From assembly GCA_947089135.1 (NCBI GenBank), contig CAMUJF010000006.1, positions 71,410-135,409 of the forward strand: a stretch of DNA of 64,000 nt, given 5' to 3'. Source of the stretch: an uncultured Clostridia bacterium (GTDB lineage: Bacteria; Bacillota; Clostridia; Oscillospirales; Ruminococcaceae). The notes beneath the pieces are model-generated. The model saw only the letters and a list, made by a program, of their open reading frames with translations. It made no database searches and had not been told where the DNA came from. Made by a program: the position numbers and the translations under genes. Positions 25,029-34,306 of the stretch are shown in pieces; positions within the stretch are counted from its first letter, which is position 1, and each line of letters begins with the position of its first letter.

Positions 25029-25394
25029 TTAACCTTGGGGGTGACTTTCGCCGCGGGGCGTTCCCCGCCATTTTTCCCATATTTCGGGACAGTACCCCAC
25101 TGTGGCTTGCTTTCCGTTGCGGACTATGGGCGTTCTGTAGAGCTTGGGACATTCCGCAAGCTTGTCAGCCTTTGCGTCGTCGAGCAGGTACTTGATATTG
25201 CAGTAATCCTTGCTGTTCTCGTCGATAAGCTTTTCAAGTCCGCCCACGGATTTGCAGACGCTTTCAAGCTCGCCCTTGCTCAATCCTTTGGAAAGAATAT
25301 CCACCGACTGAAATTTTATTCCCCGCTCTTTAAAGTAACGTTCCGCTTTCTTGGTGTCGAAGCACTTAGATTTACCAAATATTTGTATATTCAT
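25029..25394 (-). CDS. ArsC/Spx-family thioredoxin-fold protein
   Basis: A 121-residue protein of the ArsC/Spx/YffB group. The N-terminal IFGKSKCFDTKKAERYFKER aligns with the family's active-site Cys and helix, but only one Cys (KC-FDT) is present, not the CxxC of Spx. The later YRTPIVRNGKQATVGY matches the ArsC core with its conserved Arg-Thr-Pro. Arsenate reduction is one possibility, but no ars operon is near. It begins right after the stop of the DUF3783 gene with AAAGGAG upstream, so the two form an operon. Confidence 0.8.
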   Translation of the reverse strand: MNIQIFGKSKCFDTKKAERYFKERGIKFQSVDILSKGLSKGELESVCKSVGGLEKLIDENSKDYCNIKYLLDDAKADKLAECPKLYRTPIVRNGKQATVGYCPEIWEKWRGTPRGESHPQG

Positions 25395-25395
25395 C

Positions 25396-25782
25396 TCAAT
25401 TCTCCTTTGTAATGGCTTCGTGTTCTTTGGCAAGTTCCTTTAAAAGCCACTCTACGCTTTGGCTTTGATTGTGTTGGGTAACCACCGCTTTCAGGGGTAT
25501 GTCAAGTCCCCTTTCGCGCATGGCTTTCAGCAGAGCGTCCAAACGCTTGCTTGTTATTCCCGAAAATATAACGCATTCTCCCTCTGCGGAAACTTCCGAA
25601 CCGTTGGAGGAAAAGCCTCCGTATCCGGCTAAAAAGCCGACGGTTTCTCCTGCCTTATCGGAAGGTATGGGGACGTACTTCATATTCAGAGAGGCTGCGG
25701 TTTCTTCAAGCTGAGACTCCTTTTCTCCGAGATTGTAGGATAAAACCGTCTCCGGTATTGTCGGGATAATTCTCGATCTCAT
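25396..25782 (-). CDS. DUF3783-like protein
   Basis: About 128 residues. The C-terminal half carries VIFSGITSKRLDALLKAMRERG and PLKAVVTQHNQSQSVEWLLKEL, the conserved pattern I associate with DUF3783 (a protein also known from Clostridia next to ArsC/Spx-like genes). Soluble, no signal. The ATG at 25782 follows GGAGGAATT. Its stop lies one base before the next gene's start codon. Function unknown; a role linked to the redox-fold partner is inferred only from position. Confidence 0.65.
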   Translation of the reverse strand: MRSRIIPTIPETVLSYNLGEKESQLEETAASLNMKYVPIPSDKAGETVGFLAGYGGFSSNGSEVSAEGECVIFSGITSKRLDALLKAMRERGLDIPLKAVVTQHNQSQSVEWLLKELAKEHEAITKEN

Positions 25783-25913
25783 ATGAATTCCTCCTGCGCC
25801 GATATTTTTTGTACTGTTTAAAGTATAACTCAAAAACGCCCCGTTGTACAGTCATTTTACAAATTTTTATGCAGTATTATTGATAATAGCGGTTAGTTTG
25901 CTTTTCGCCTCGG

Positions 25914-25942
25914 TTGACATTTTTAACGGCAGGATGTATAAT
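25914..25942 (+). promoter_or_regulatory. Consensus promoter of the GGDEF gene
   Basis: A perfect TTGACA (25914-25919), 17-base spacer and TATAAT (25937-25942). It places the start point near 25950, which rules out the longer ORF start at 25844 and leaves a 65-70-base leader before the ATG at 26018. Confidence 0.85.
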
Positions 25943-26017
25943 ATATGTTGTATTCTGATGCTGATGCAGACGCACAGCGGATGGTGCGATACCGAATTTC
26001 GGATCGGAGGAAAACCG

Positions 26018-27103
26018 ATGAAATTTAATCATACAGTAACAGTAAGCGGAATTATCAACGGCACCGTAAGGATCAGCGACAGAACGAAATACAGCGTGAT
26101 AACCGCCGCGATAGCCTGCGTTCATGTGCTTCTGGTCTATGTTTTCGCAACGATAGGCTCGCTCCCGATGACCGTATACAATGTTTGCAGCGTTGCGGGA
26201 TATCTGCTTTGTCTGCCTTTTATAAGGCGAAATGCTCTCGGCTGGGTGTTTGCGTACATATGCGTTGAGGTGCCGCTCCATTCCATGCTGGCGATCTATA
26301 CCGCAGGGTGGGATTTCGGCTTTGCCATGTACCTTATCGCTATTGTTCCGGTGGGATTTGATATGTCCTTTGCGCTGAAAAATCCCCTGAGAGGGATAAA
26401 AATATCCATGATATTCGGGTTGGTCAGCTTTGTGATTTTTATTTCGTGCAGAATGTATTCCTACTATAACACTCCGGTTTACAGTACGGACAATACGTTT
26501 TTTGTGCAGGCCGTCTATTTTATAAATATGCTTTGTACGTTTACGCTGCTTCTTGTGTATTCGCTTATTTTCGCTTCGGAAATAAACGCCGCCCAGACGG
26601 TTCTGCGGCAGAAAAACACCGAGCTTGCAAACCTTGCGGCAAAGGATACTCTTACGGGATTTTACAACCGCCGCAAAATGCATGAATATCTTTTGAACGC
26701 CGCCGAGGGAAAAGAGCAGTTTTCCCTGATAATGAGCGACATCGACAATTTTAAAAAGCTTAACGATACATACGGTCATGACTGCGGAGACGAGGCTCTC
26801 AAAGCTGTTTCGGACGCGTTCAGAGGCTGCATTGCCGAAGGCGACAGAATATGCCGCTGGGGCGGTGAGGAGTTCCTTATACTTACTAACAGTACACTTG
26901 ACGGCGCGGCGGATACCGCGGAAAAAATACGCTCCGCCGTGGAAAACTGCCGTCTGGTATTTGACGGGAACGATATAAAAGTAACCGTGACACTCGGCGT
27001 GGCGGAGTTCGATCCGTCGTCAACAATAGACAAGACTATCACCGCAGCCGATAAAAAACTCTATATCGGAAAAAGCAGCGGCAAGAACCGCGTAGTCATG
27101 TAA
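26018..27103 (+). CDS. Membrane-bound diguanylate cyclase (GGDEF)
   Basis: A 361-residue inner-membrane c-di-GMP synthase. Six or so hydrophobic helices occupy residues 30-200 as an integral sensor domain, followed by a short coiled coil and a C-terminal GGDEF domain. The cyclase motif reads RWGGEEFLIL, an active variant, with LIMSDIDNFKKLNDTYGH before it. No obvious RxxD inhibitory site is visible before the motif. The ATG was chosen because GGAGG lies 7 bases upstream and the promoter is at 25914. It is monocistronic or reads into rsmE, which starts 19 bases later. Confidence 0.88.
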   Translation: MKFNHTVTVSGIINGTVRISDRTKYSVITAAIACVHVLLVYVFATIGSLPMTVYNVCSVAGYLLCLPFIRRNALGWVFAYICVEVPLHSMLAIYTAGWDFGFAMYLIAIVPVGFDMSFALKNPLRGIKISMIFGLVSFVIFISCRMYSYYNTPVYSTDNTFFVQAVYFINMLCTFTLLLVYSLIFASEINAAQTVLRQKNTELANLAAKDTLTGFYNRRKMHEYLLNAAEGKEQFSLIMSDIDNFKKLNDTYGHDCGDEALKAVSDAFRGCIAEGDRICRWGGEEFLILTNSTLDGAADTAEKIRSAVENCRLVFDGNDIKVTVTLGVAEFDPSSTIDKTITAADKKLYIGKSSGKNRVVM

Positions 27104-27122
27104 GAAGCAAAGGGGTGCCGAA

Positions 27123-27842
27123 ATGCCGAGATTTTTTACCGACAAGCCTGCGGAGGATATTATTACGGTAACGGGAAGCGACGCTGCTCATATGGGATAT
27201 TCCCTGAGAATGAAGATCGGCGACGCGGTCACGTTCTGCCATGGCGGGACTGACTATTTCTGCCGCATTGAAAGCATGAACGGCAGCGAGGTGGTCTGCC
27301 GCGTTGAAAGCTCGGAACCGAGCCGCTCCGAACCTACGGTTTCGGTCACGCTTTATCAGGCTTTTCCAAAGCAGGACAAGCTTGACTATGTTGTACAGAA
27401 AACTACAGAGCTGGGAATAACAAGGATAGTTCCGTTTATATCGGCAAGATGCGTTTCCAGACCTGATGGAAAGTCCGCGGAGAAAAAGCTTGAACGTCTG
27501 CGCCGTATCGCCGAAGAAGCGGCTAAACAGTCGGGCAGGGGAATTATACCTGAAATAGCTTCGCTGACCGATATGCGGGGAGCAGTGGAGGATATGAAAA
27601 AATGCGGCGTTAAGCTTTTCTGCTACGAGAACGGAGGAAATCGGCTTTCAGAAGTCAGTCTGCCGAAAAGCGGCTCAATAGGCGTAATGATAGGCTCAGA
27701 GGGAGGCTTTGAGCGCGCCGAGGCGGATATGGCGGAAGCGGCGGGAGCGGTCAGAATATGGCTGGGCGAACGCATACTCAGGTGCGAGACCTGTCCCGTG
27801 GCGGTAACGGCTATACTCATGAATCTGACGGGAAATATGTGA
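27123..27842 (+). CDS. rsmE: 16S rRNA (uracil-1498-N3)-methyltransferase
   Basis: A 239-residue SPOUT-class RNA methyltransferase. The N-terminal PUA-like domain (about 1-70) is followed by the trefoil-knot domain with the family signatures LYQAFPKQDKLDYVVQKTTELG, RIAEEAAKQSGR, IGSEGGF and LGERILRCETCPVAV. It uses S-adenosylmethionine to methylate U1498 of 16S rRNA in the 30S subunit. The ATG has AAGGGGTG upstream. A terminator hairpin at 27888-27922 follows. Its position behind a GGDEF gene seems incidental. Confidence 0.92.
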   Translation: MPRFFTDKPAEDIITVTGSDAAHMGYSLRMKIGDAVTFCHGGTDYFCRIESMNGSEVVCRVESSEPSRSEPTVSVTLYQAFPKQDKLDYVVQKTTELGITRIVPFISARCVSRPDGKSAEKKLERLRRIAEEAAKQSGRGIIPEIASLTDMRGAVEDMKKCGVKLFCYENGGNRLSEVSLPKSGSIGVMIGSEGGFERAEADMAEAAGAVRIWLGERILRCETCPVAVTAILMNLTGNM

Positions 27843-27882
27843 TACCGGTATTGAATTGAAAATCTCAAATATGTACAAGCAC

Positions 27883-27922
27883 GTTCGGAACGCTGTAAAA
27901 ATGCGTTCCGTTCCGGCTTTTT
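27883..27922 (+). terminator. Terminator after rsmE
   Basis: CGGAACGC pairs with GCGTTCCG over a 9-base loop, followed by TTCCGGCTTTTTT. Confidence 0.6.
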
Positions 27923-27947
27923 TACGCATTTTTACGCAAAACGGGTA

Positions 27948-27976
27948 TTGACAGATAAAGAAAAAAATGCTATAAT
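27948..27976 (+). promoter_or_regulatory. Consensus promoter of secDF
   Basis: TTGACA (27948-27953), 17 bases, TATAAT (27971-27976), 48 bases upstream of the secD start codon. Confidence 0.85.
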
Positions 27977-28024
27977 AAAACGATAATTTGTGTTGCAGAA
28001 TGTAACAAAACAGGAGGTTAAATC

Positions 28025-29437
28025 GTGAGGAAAATAAAAAAACCTGTTTTCTTCGTCGTTTTTGCGCTTATACTCTTATTTGCGGCTTCCGTATTTTTTG
28101 GAGTTACCACGTACTACGGCGATATGAATACAGTTTATGTCAAAGGCGTTGACAATATCCGCTTCGGTATCGACATCAGGGGCGGCGTTGACGTTACCTT
28201 TACTTCTCCGGAGGATATCGACGCTACCGACGCGCAGCTTGACGCCGCCAAAGAGGTTATCGTACAGCGTATGATAAATCTGGGTATCACCGACTACGAA
28301 AGCTTTATCGACTACGGAAACGACCGTATAATCGTAAGATTCCCATGGAAAGAGGGCGAAGCTAACTTTGACCCCGAGGAGGCCGTAAAGGAACTGGGCG
28401 AGACTGCCGAGCTGACCTTCCGCGAAGGCTACGAGGTGGACGAGGCAGGTATGTACACGGGCGTAACAAAGGATAACGTTATCCTTGTGGGTTCGGACGT
28501 ACAGGAGGCATACGCCGCATACAGCGAGGACAAGGCGGGAAACCTTGAATGGCAGGTAAGCCTTGAACTCACGAGCGAGGGCGCAAAGAAATTTGCGGAC
28601 GCTACGACACGGCTTGCTCCGAACCGCGGAGTCATCTCCATATGGATGGACGAGACCTGCTTCTCCTATCCTCAGGTTCAGACGGCTATTACTGACGGCC
28701 GCGCTTCAATCACGGGAAATTTCGACGCTGACGAAGCAAAGGCTCTTGCCGATAAGATAAATTCGGGCGCGCTGCCCTTTAAGCTTGTTACCGCGAGCTT
28801 TTCCACGATTTCTCCAAGCCTCGGTTCGGGCGCGCTGGAGGCAATGGTAGTTGCGGGTATTATCGCTTTTGCATTCATTGCGGTATTTATGATAATCCTT
28901 TACCGTCTCCCCGGCGCGGTCGCGGTTGTCGCTCTTGTCGGACAGGTAGCCGGTACGCTGGCGTTCATTTCGGGATATTTCGGCTTTATGAACGGTTCTA
29001 TCCTGACTATTCCCGGTATCGCGGGTATCATTCTTGCGGTAGGTATGGGCGTTGATGCGAACATCATCACCTCCGAGCGTATCAGGGAGGAGCTTGCAAA
29101 CGGCAAGACCCTTGACGGCTCTATCGAATCGGGCTTCAAGAGAGCGTTTTCCGCTATCCTTGACGGCAACGTTACGATGATACTTGTCGCCATAATCCTT
29201 ATGGGCGCTTTCGGTACTCCCGACAGCATCTTCTCCAAACTGCTGCATTTCGTGTTCTTTATGTTCGGCCCCTCTACGGCGGGAACGATCTACTCTTTCG
29301 GCTTCACGCTTCTGACGGGTGTTGCGCTGAACCTTTTCTTCGGCGTACTCTGCTCCAGACTTATGCTTGCGTCTTTGTCCAAATTCAAGGCGTTAAGAAA
29401 TCCCAAGCTTTACGGAGGTGTCAGACATGAACAATAA
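28025..29437 (+). CDS. secD: Protein translocase subunit SecD
   Basis: A 470-residue RND-type subunit that, with SecF, uses the proton gradient to help pull secreted proteins out of the SecYEG channel. It has an N-terminal helix, a large external domain (about 35-260, with GIDIRGGVDVTF and the P1-like ITDYESF region), then five further helices. The membrane part contains IAGIILAVGMGVDANIITSERIREE, the family hallmark with its Asp. The start is GTG after AGGAGG. The gene overlaps secF by 11 bases. The length is shorter than E. coli SecD, as usual in Firmicutes. Confidence 0.93.
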   Translation: MRKIKKPVFFVVFALILLFAASVFFGVTTYYGDMNTVYVKGVDNIRFGIDIRGGVDVTFTSPEDIDATDAQLDAAKEVIVQRMINLGITDYESFIDYGNDRIIVRFPWKEGEANFDPEEAVKELGETAELTFREGYEVDEAGMYTGVTKDNVILVGSDVQEAYAAYSEDKAGNLEWQVSLELTSEGAKKFADATTRLAPNRGVISIWMDETCFSYPQVQTAITDGRASITGNFDADEAKALADKINSGALPFKLVTASFSTISPSLGSGALEAMVVAGIIAFAFIAVFMIILYRLPGAVAVVALVGQVAGTLAFISGYFGFMNGSILTIPGIAGIILAVGMGVDANIITSERIREELANGKTLDGSIESGFKRAFSAILDGNVTMILVAIILMGAFGTPDSIFSKLLHFVFFMFGPSTAGTIYSFGFTLLTGVALNLFFGVLCSRLMLASLSKFKALRNPKLYGGVRHEQ

Positions 29438-30380
29438 ATTCAATATTGATTTTGTCGCCCGCAAAAAGCTGTTCTTTATAATTTCCATTGCGGCTATTGC
29501 GGTCTCGATACTTTCATCATTTATTTTCGGAGCTAACCTTGACATTCAGTTCAAGGGCGGCACAATCCTGACCTATATCTATGACGGCGAAATAGATCAG
29601 TCTCAGTTTGAGGCGGACGCTACCGCCGCTTTGGAGGGAATAGGCGTTACCTCCACGGTGGGCGAGGACTTTTCCTCTGGCAGGAACAACATTCAGCTTT
29701 CGCTTATTTCAAATACGGGTCTTACCTCGGACAAGCAGATAGCTCTTTCTGACGCGATATCCGAAAAGTACGCCGCAAACAACATCGAGCTTCTTGAATC
29801 CTCGGACGTTTCGCCGTCCTCCGGACGTGAATTTTTCCTGAAATGTATCGTCGCTGTACTGCTTTCATTTATCGTTCTTATCATCTATATTGCTCTGCGG
29901 TTCAAGAACATCGGCGGCTGGCTTGCGGGCGTATGCGCCGTTACCGCGCTGCTTCACGACTGTATCATCGTTTACGGAACGTTTATCATCTGCCGTATGT
30001 CTATCAACGCCAACTTTATGGCGGTAGTACTGACGATACTGGGTTACTCGATAAATAATACTATCGTAATTTACGACCGTATCCGTGAGAACGAGATACT
30101 TTACCGCAAAAAGAAAACCAAGGTCGAAATTGTCAACATGAGCATAAATCAGTCCCTTACCCGTTCGATTAACACATCCATCACAACTATCGTTGCAATG
30201 CTTGCGGTAACTATCGTCGCGGCGGTTTACGGAGTAACGTCGATAATTTCTTTCTCGCTGCCTATGATGATCGGTATGATCGCGGGCGCGTATTCGTCGG
30301 TATGCTTCACCTGTCCGCTGTGGCTGACACTTGAAGACAAAATCGGCAAAAAGCCGAAGGCAAATAAAGCTAAGGCGTAA
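29427..30380 (+). CDS. secF: Protein translocase subunit SecF
   Basis: About 317 residues with six helices. The first periplasmic strand carries DIQFKGGTILTY and the membrane core carries ILGYSINNTIVIYDRIRENE, the SecF counterpart of the SecD motif. It partners SecD in late-stage protein export. I chose the ATG at 29427 with GGAGGTG upstream over a start nine bases earlier. It overlaps the end of secD, so translation is coupled. A strong terminator follows 16 bases after the stop. Confidence 0.93.
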   Translation: MNNKFNIDFVARKKLFFIISIAAIAVSILSSFIFGANLDIQFKGGTILTYIYDGEIDQSQFEADATAALEGIGVTSTVGEDFSSGRNNIQLSLISNTGLTSDKQIALSDAISEKYAANNIELLESSDVSPSSGREFFLKCIVAVLLSFIVLIIYIALRFKNIGGWLAGVCAVTALLHDCIIVYGTFIICRMSINANFMAVVLTILGYSINNTIVIYDRIRENEILYRKKKTKVEIVNMSINQSLTRSINTSITTIVAMLAVTIVAAVYGVTSIISFSLPMMIGMIAGAYSSVCFTCPLWLTLEDKIGKKPKANKAKA

Positions 30381-30395
30381 TTATGATAACTGTTT

Positions 30396-30431
30396 TCTGC
30401 GGCGGACGAAATTGTCTGCCGCAGATTTTTT
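30396..30431 (+). terminator. Terminator of the secDF operon
   Basis: TCTGCGGC and a further three pairs fold back on GCCGCAGA, followed by six T. The ribosome site of the next gene starts directly after it. Confidence 0.8.
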
Positions 30432-30443
30432 GGAGGGATCTTT

Positions 30444-30857
30444 ATGTGGCTTTTATTTGCAATATTATCGTCGGTATTTGCGGCTCTTACGTCGATCCTT
30501 GCAAAGGTCGGTATTGAGGGCGTGAACTCTAACCTTGCCACGGCTTTGCGTACAGCGGTAGTCCTCGTCATGGCGTGGGAAATGGTTTTTATCACAAACG
30601 CTCATACGGGCATTGCCGATATCGGCAGAAAAAGCTGGATATTTCTGATTCTGTCGGGACTTGCCACGGGGGCTTCATGGCTGTGCTACTACAAGGCGCT
30701 TCAAATTGGCGAGGCTTCAAAGGTAGTCCCGATAGACAAGATGAGCACCGTTCTGACGCTGATTCTGGCGTTTGTTTTCCTGCATGAAAAGTTTACGCCG
30801 AAGTCGATCATAGGCTGTATTCTCATTGCGGCGGGGACGTTATTAATGGTAATTTGA
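30444..30857 (+). CDS. Small EamA-family membrane protein
   Basis: A 137-residue protein with five hydrophobic helices that corresponds to half of a drug/metabolite transporter. The first helix LLFAILSSVFAALTSILAKVG and the ending FTPKSIIGCILIAAGTLLMV are typical of this short EamA group, which works as homodimers or heterodimers. The ATG follows GGAGGGATC. It lies just after the secDF terminator and before a secreted protein gene, and is probably transcribed alone. The substrate is unknown. Confidence 0.8.
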   Translation: MWLLFAILSSVFAALTSILAKVGIEGVNSNLATALRTAVVLVMAWEMVFITNAHTGIADIGRKSWIFLILSGLATGASWLCYYKALQIGEASKVVPIDKMSTVLTLILAFVFLHEKFTPKSIIGCILIAAGTLLMVI

Positions 30858-31000
30858 CAGATAACGCATATCAGGCTTTTGGCGGCAGTTGGATTTGTTA
30901 ACAAATTGTAAACTTTCAGATCCGCTTAGAAAAATGAAAAATTTTCCCGGTTTAAATGGTATTATAGACAGAAGTCCAAAACTAAAGGGGAGGAACTGTT

Positions 31001-33289
31001 ATGAAATTCCGCAAAATCATTTCGGCAGCATTGGGAATAATGCTTGCCTTGTCGGCAGTACCATGCGTTCTCGCATCGGCGGCGGACAATACTTCCGCCA
31101 AAACGGAGGAAAACGCCGAGACCACAGCCATGAGAAACGCTATAGTGGAGGTAAAAAAGAGGCTTAACGTGCCGAAAAGCCTCGACCAATTTTCTTATGA
31201 GACGGAAACCCGATACGATACCATTTACTATAGGTTCACATGGTACCGCGAGGGAAAAGACGAGAAAAGCGGCAGGACCTATACTGCCGAATCAATGACG
31301 GCTGAGTATTTCAACGGATATTTGGGCAGTTATCAATACTATTCCTATGACAGCGGAAGAAGCGGCAAGCCCAGTTTTTCAAAGCTTACCGCAAAGGAGC
31401 AGGACGAGCTTGCGAAAAAATATCTGTATCAGCTCAATCCCGACCTGAAAGGAAATCCCGTTATCGAGCGCACCTCCTCGGAGCAGGAGCTTTTCGGGAA
31501 AAATGTAAACTACCGCATCAGCCGAAAGGAAACCGGCGTTGATTTTGACAAAAACTACGGCTCCATATCCATCGACCGCGATACGGGAAAGCTTCTCAGC
31601 TATTCCCTGAAATGGTGGAGCGACGCGGTTCTCCCGGACGCTTCAAAGAAATTGTCGGTAAGCGAGGTATCGGATATTTACGCCTCGCGCAAGCCGCTGA
31701 AAGCCTATTACGATCTGTTTACCGGATACGAATACAATAAGGAAACAGGGGAACGGAAGTCCATTCCCTACGTGCTGGCTGTATATGAGCCGACGGTAGG
31801 CGGCGAAAACGAGATAGACGCCATAACCGGCAAGTATACGTCTATGTACAAGGACAGGGAAAAACTTTCCTACACCGACGCTTACAGCTGGGATTACGAT
31901 TATGACGATGATGAAATTCTTGAAGAAGAGCCTTCCTATGCCGGCGATTCCGAAGACGACTATCTGAGCGACGCGGAAAAAGAAGCTCTCGAAAAGGAAA
32001 ATGAGTACATAAGCTACGAAAAAGCCCTTGAAATAATCAAGGCGGACGAGTACATAGTTTTCAACAAGGAGCTTGTTCTGGCGGACAACAGTATCTCTTA
32101 TTACACGGACGGTCAGTTTGTGACCCGACCTTTCCGCAGGCTGAATTTTGAATTCACTACAGCCGATGAAACAAAAGACAGCATTTATCTCTATGTTGCT
32201 CTGGACGCCTACAGCGGAGAGATAATAAGCTTCAGCAAAAGCTATGATTACGGATATAAAAGCAAAAATAAAAATACGACCGCTCTTGATGAAAAAAAGT
32301 CTCTTGCCGTTGCAAATAAAGCCGCTAACCATTTTATAAGCTCCAAGGCGCGGGCGTACCGCTATGATAACGATGTAAAACCGACAAAAGACACAACAGA
32401 AGCAACGTTCGGGTTCACCCGCTATGTAAACAATCTGCCCGCCGTTTTTGATACCATGTCGGTCAGAGTGGATTCGAGGGGCGAGGTCCTCAGCTTTAGC
32501 TACAATTACCGTAATATAAAATTTCCCGAAGCAAACCTTGTTTCCGAAGAGGAAGCCTACAAAAAGCTTTTCGAGCACATGAAGCCCGACCTTTACTACA
32601 CGGGATTTACCGATTTGCAACTGAAATCCCATACATATCTTACCTATAAATTTGAGCCGTACTACTATATAAACGCCGTAACGGGCGATAGGATCACAAG
32701 CTACGGAGAGCCATACTATACCGCGGAAAAGAAAGCCGAGCCTGCCAAGGAAGTCAAGCTCTACACTGACATAAAGGGTCACAAGTACGAAAAGGAAATA
32801 ACCGCCCTTTTTGAATACGGTATCCGCATTACCGAAAGCGAAAAGCTGAACCCCGACGAAGCGATAACCATAGGCGAGTTTGTAACGCTTTGCAGCACGG
32901 CGCACGGAGGAAGTATCGGCGGTCTTTATCCGGATGAAAGAAAGTATAACGAAAAGACGGACAGCTATGAATATTTTGAAAACCCCATGCTGCAGAAAAA
33001 GCTTACTTACGGCGAGCTGGCGCGTATCTATGTGTACCTCTACGCAAACGACTGCCTTACTGCGGCGGGTATCGAGGGTATTTACGCACCGCCCTTTAAG
33101 AACGTTAAGCAGAGCGACCCTTACTGCGGCTACGCGGCGATCGCAAAGGCGAAAAAGCTTATTTCGGGTTCCGAGGACGGAAGCTTCGATCCGAGCCAAA
33201 AGCTTTCCCGCGGAAAGTGTCTTAAGCTTTTCTACGACTATATTGCCTCAGACAAGGAAAAGGACGTTTACGAAATAGTCAAAGTATAA
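31001..33289 (+). CDS. Secreted YcdB/YcdC-domain protein with SLH-like C-terminus
   Basis: A 762-residue protein with a Sec signal peptide ending near VLASAAD. Two PepSY-related YcdB/YcdC-type repeats make up about residues 40-570 (examples: KNYGSISIDRDTGKLLSYS, IYLYVALDAYSGEIISFS, VRVDSRGEVLSFSYNYR), separated by an acidic DDDEILEEEPSY stretch. The last 160 residues resemble S-layer homology modules: DPYCGYAAIAKAKKLISGSEDGSFDPSQKLSR is close to the SLH core. It is thus likely held at the cell wall. The YcdB/C repeats are thought to inhibit or chaperone proteases; that role is not shown here. Confidence 0.75.
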   Translation: MKFRKIISAALGIMLALSAVPCVLASAADNTSAKTEENAETTAMRNAIVEVKKRLNVPKSLDQFSYETETRYDTIYYRFTWYREGKDEKSGRTYTAESMTAEYFNGYLGSYQYYSYDSGRSGKPSFSKLTAKEQDELAKKYLYQLNPDLKGNPVIERTSSEQELFGKNVNYRISRKETGVDFDKNYGSISIDRDTGKLLSYSLKWWSDAVLPDASKKLSVSEVSDIYASRKPLKAYYDLFTGYEYNKETGERKSIPYVLAVYEPTVGGENEIDAITGKYTSMYKDREKLSYTDAYSWDYDYDDDEILEEEPSYAGDSEDDYLSDAEKEALEKENEYISYEKALEIIKADEYIVFNKELVLADNSISYYTDGQFVTRPFRRLNFEFTTADETKDSIYLYVALDAYSGEIISFSKSYDYGYKSKNKNTTALDEKKSLAVANKAANHFISSKARAYRYDNDVKPTKDTTEATFGFTRYVNNLPAVFDTMSVRVDSRGEVLSFSYNYRNIKFPEANLVSEEEAYKKLFEHMKPDLYYTGFTDLQLKSHTYLTYKFEPYYYINAVTGDRITSYGEPYYTAEKKAEPAKEVKLYTDIKGHKYEKEITALFEYGIRITESEKLNPDEAITIGEFVTLCSTAHGGSIGGLYPDERKYNEKTDSYEYFENPMLQKKLTYGELARIYVYLYANDCLTAAGIEGIYAPPFKNVKQSDPYCGYAAIAKAKKLISGSEDGSFDPSQKLSRGKCLKLFYDYIASDKEKDVYEIVKV

Positions 33290-33313
33290 AAGTATAATAT
33301 TTTACCGGCGCTT

Positions 33314-33345
33314 ATACTAATCCCTTATTAGAGCCTGTTCAGTAT
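33314..33345. repeat. Fused fragments of two repeat ends
   Basis: ATACTAATCCCTTATTAGA (33314-33332), the MITE end, runs directly into GCCTGTTCAGTATTAG of the other end family (compare AGAGCCTGTTCAG at 35303). It lies between the YcdB-type gene and the shared terminator. Confidence 0.5.
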
Positions 33346-33350
33346 TAGAC

Positions 33351-33397
33351 AGGAACGCTCCCGTTTTCTTTACCAAACGGGAGCGTTCCTTTTTTAT
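33351..33397. terminator. Bidirectional terminator between the YcdB-type gene and rsmA
   Basis: AGGAACGCTCCCGTTT pairs with AAACGGGAGCGTTCCT (16 bp) with T-rich tract on the plus side (TTTTTTA). rsmA ends at its foot on the minus strand. Confidence 0.8.
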
Positions 33398-34263
33398 CGG
33401 CTTTCGGTCAGCTCTTTCAGCTGTTCCGAGACTGCCGCAAAATCTTCGAGCCGAAGCTGTTCGGGACGGATATTTTCGGGAAGTCCCGCCGCCTTTACCG
33501 CTTCCGCAGCCGCGGACTTGGGTATCCCAAACGCCGAGGACAGGCTGTTGCAAAGCGTTTTTCTGCGCTGTGAAAACGCTCCCCGCACAACGCGGAAATA
33601 CAGCTTTTCATCGCTGATCTTTACAGGCGGTTCTTTTTTTATGTCAAGACGTATAACGCAGGAATCCACATTGGGAGCGGGCATAAAGCTGCCCCGTGAA
33701 ACATTGAAAAGCATTTTCGGCTCCGCGTAATATCTTACCGCCGCCGAGACCGCTCCTGCTTCACGGGTGCCGGGTTCGGCACAGAGCCGCACTCCCGCCT
33801 CTTTCTGCACCATTACCGTAATGCATTCGATCGGCAGACGGCTTTCCAGCAGGTTCATTATTATCGGCGACGTTATATAGTAGGGCAGGTTTGCGCAAAC
33901 GGCAACTTTAAGTCCGTGGAAATGTTCGGCTATTATTGCGGAAAGATCGGCTTTCATAACGTCGTTATTTATGACGGTAACGTTTCCGCAGTCGGAAAGA
34001 GTCTCCTCAAGCACCGGAATGAGCCGTCCGTCTATTTCCACGGATACCACTTTGTCCGCACGCAGGGCAAGCTCCTTGGTAAGGACTCCGATTCCCGCGC
34101 CTATTTCAAGAACTCCCCAGCCATTTTGAGCGCTGCCCATTTCGGCGATCCTTGGGCACACGGACGGATTTATAAGAAAATTCTGTCCCAGCGATTTGCT
34201 GAAAGAAAAGCCGTGCCTTGACAGTATGTCTTTTATTACATTTATATTGGTAAGATTATCCAT
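33394..34263 (-). CDS. rsmA: 16S rRNA (adenine1518/1519-N6)-dimethyltransferase
   Basis: A 289-residue SAM-dependent methyltransferase (KsgA) that dimethylates two adjacent adenosines in helix 45 of 16S rRNA during 30S assembly. Landmarks are FSKSLGQNFLINP at the start, the SAM loop EIGAGIGVLTKELA, VEIDGRLIP, and the catalytic ANLPYYITSPI. The C-terminal domain has the usual VRGAFSQRRKTLCNSL block. The ATG follows AAAGGAATAA. It is preceded on the same strand by an acyltransferase-like gene; a shared transcript is possible. Confidence 0.93.
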   Translation of the reverse strand: MDNLTNINVIKDILSRHGFSFSKSLGQNFLINPSVCPRIAEMGSAQNGWGVLEIGAGIGVLTKELALRADKVVSVEIDGRLIPVLEETLSDCGNVTVINNDVMKADLSAIIAEHFHGLKVAVCANLPYYITSPIIMNLLESRLPIECITVMVQKEAGVRLCAEPGTREAGAVSAAVRYYAEPKMLFNVSRGSFMPAPNVDSCVIRLDIKKEPPVKISDEKLYFRVVRGAFSQRRKTLCNSLSSAFGIPKSAAAEAVKAAGLPENIRPEQLRLEDFAAVSEQLKELTESR

Positions 34264-34306
34264 AGTAAATTATTCCTTTTTATTCGGTAGCTTTTTACGT
34301 CTTACG

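Noticed and set aside
25844..26017. Longer start for the GGDEF gene
   Set aside because: A consensus promoter lies inside this stretch at 25914-25942, and a strong ribosome site precedes the ATG at 26018.
25943..26017. Possible c-di-GMP riboswitch in the GGDEF leader
   Set aside because: The leader is only about 70 bases and lacks the conserved GEMM core sequences.
31643..33199. 518-codon minus-strand open frame
   Set aside because: It is opposite the YcdB/SLH-like gene; composition (Val/Phe/Arg runs) and lack of a ribosome site show it is a shadow of that gene.
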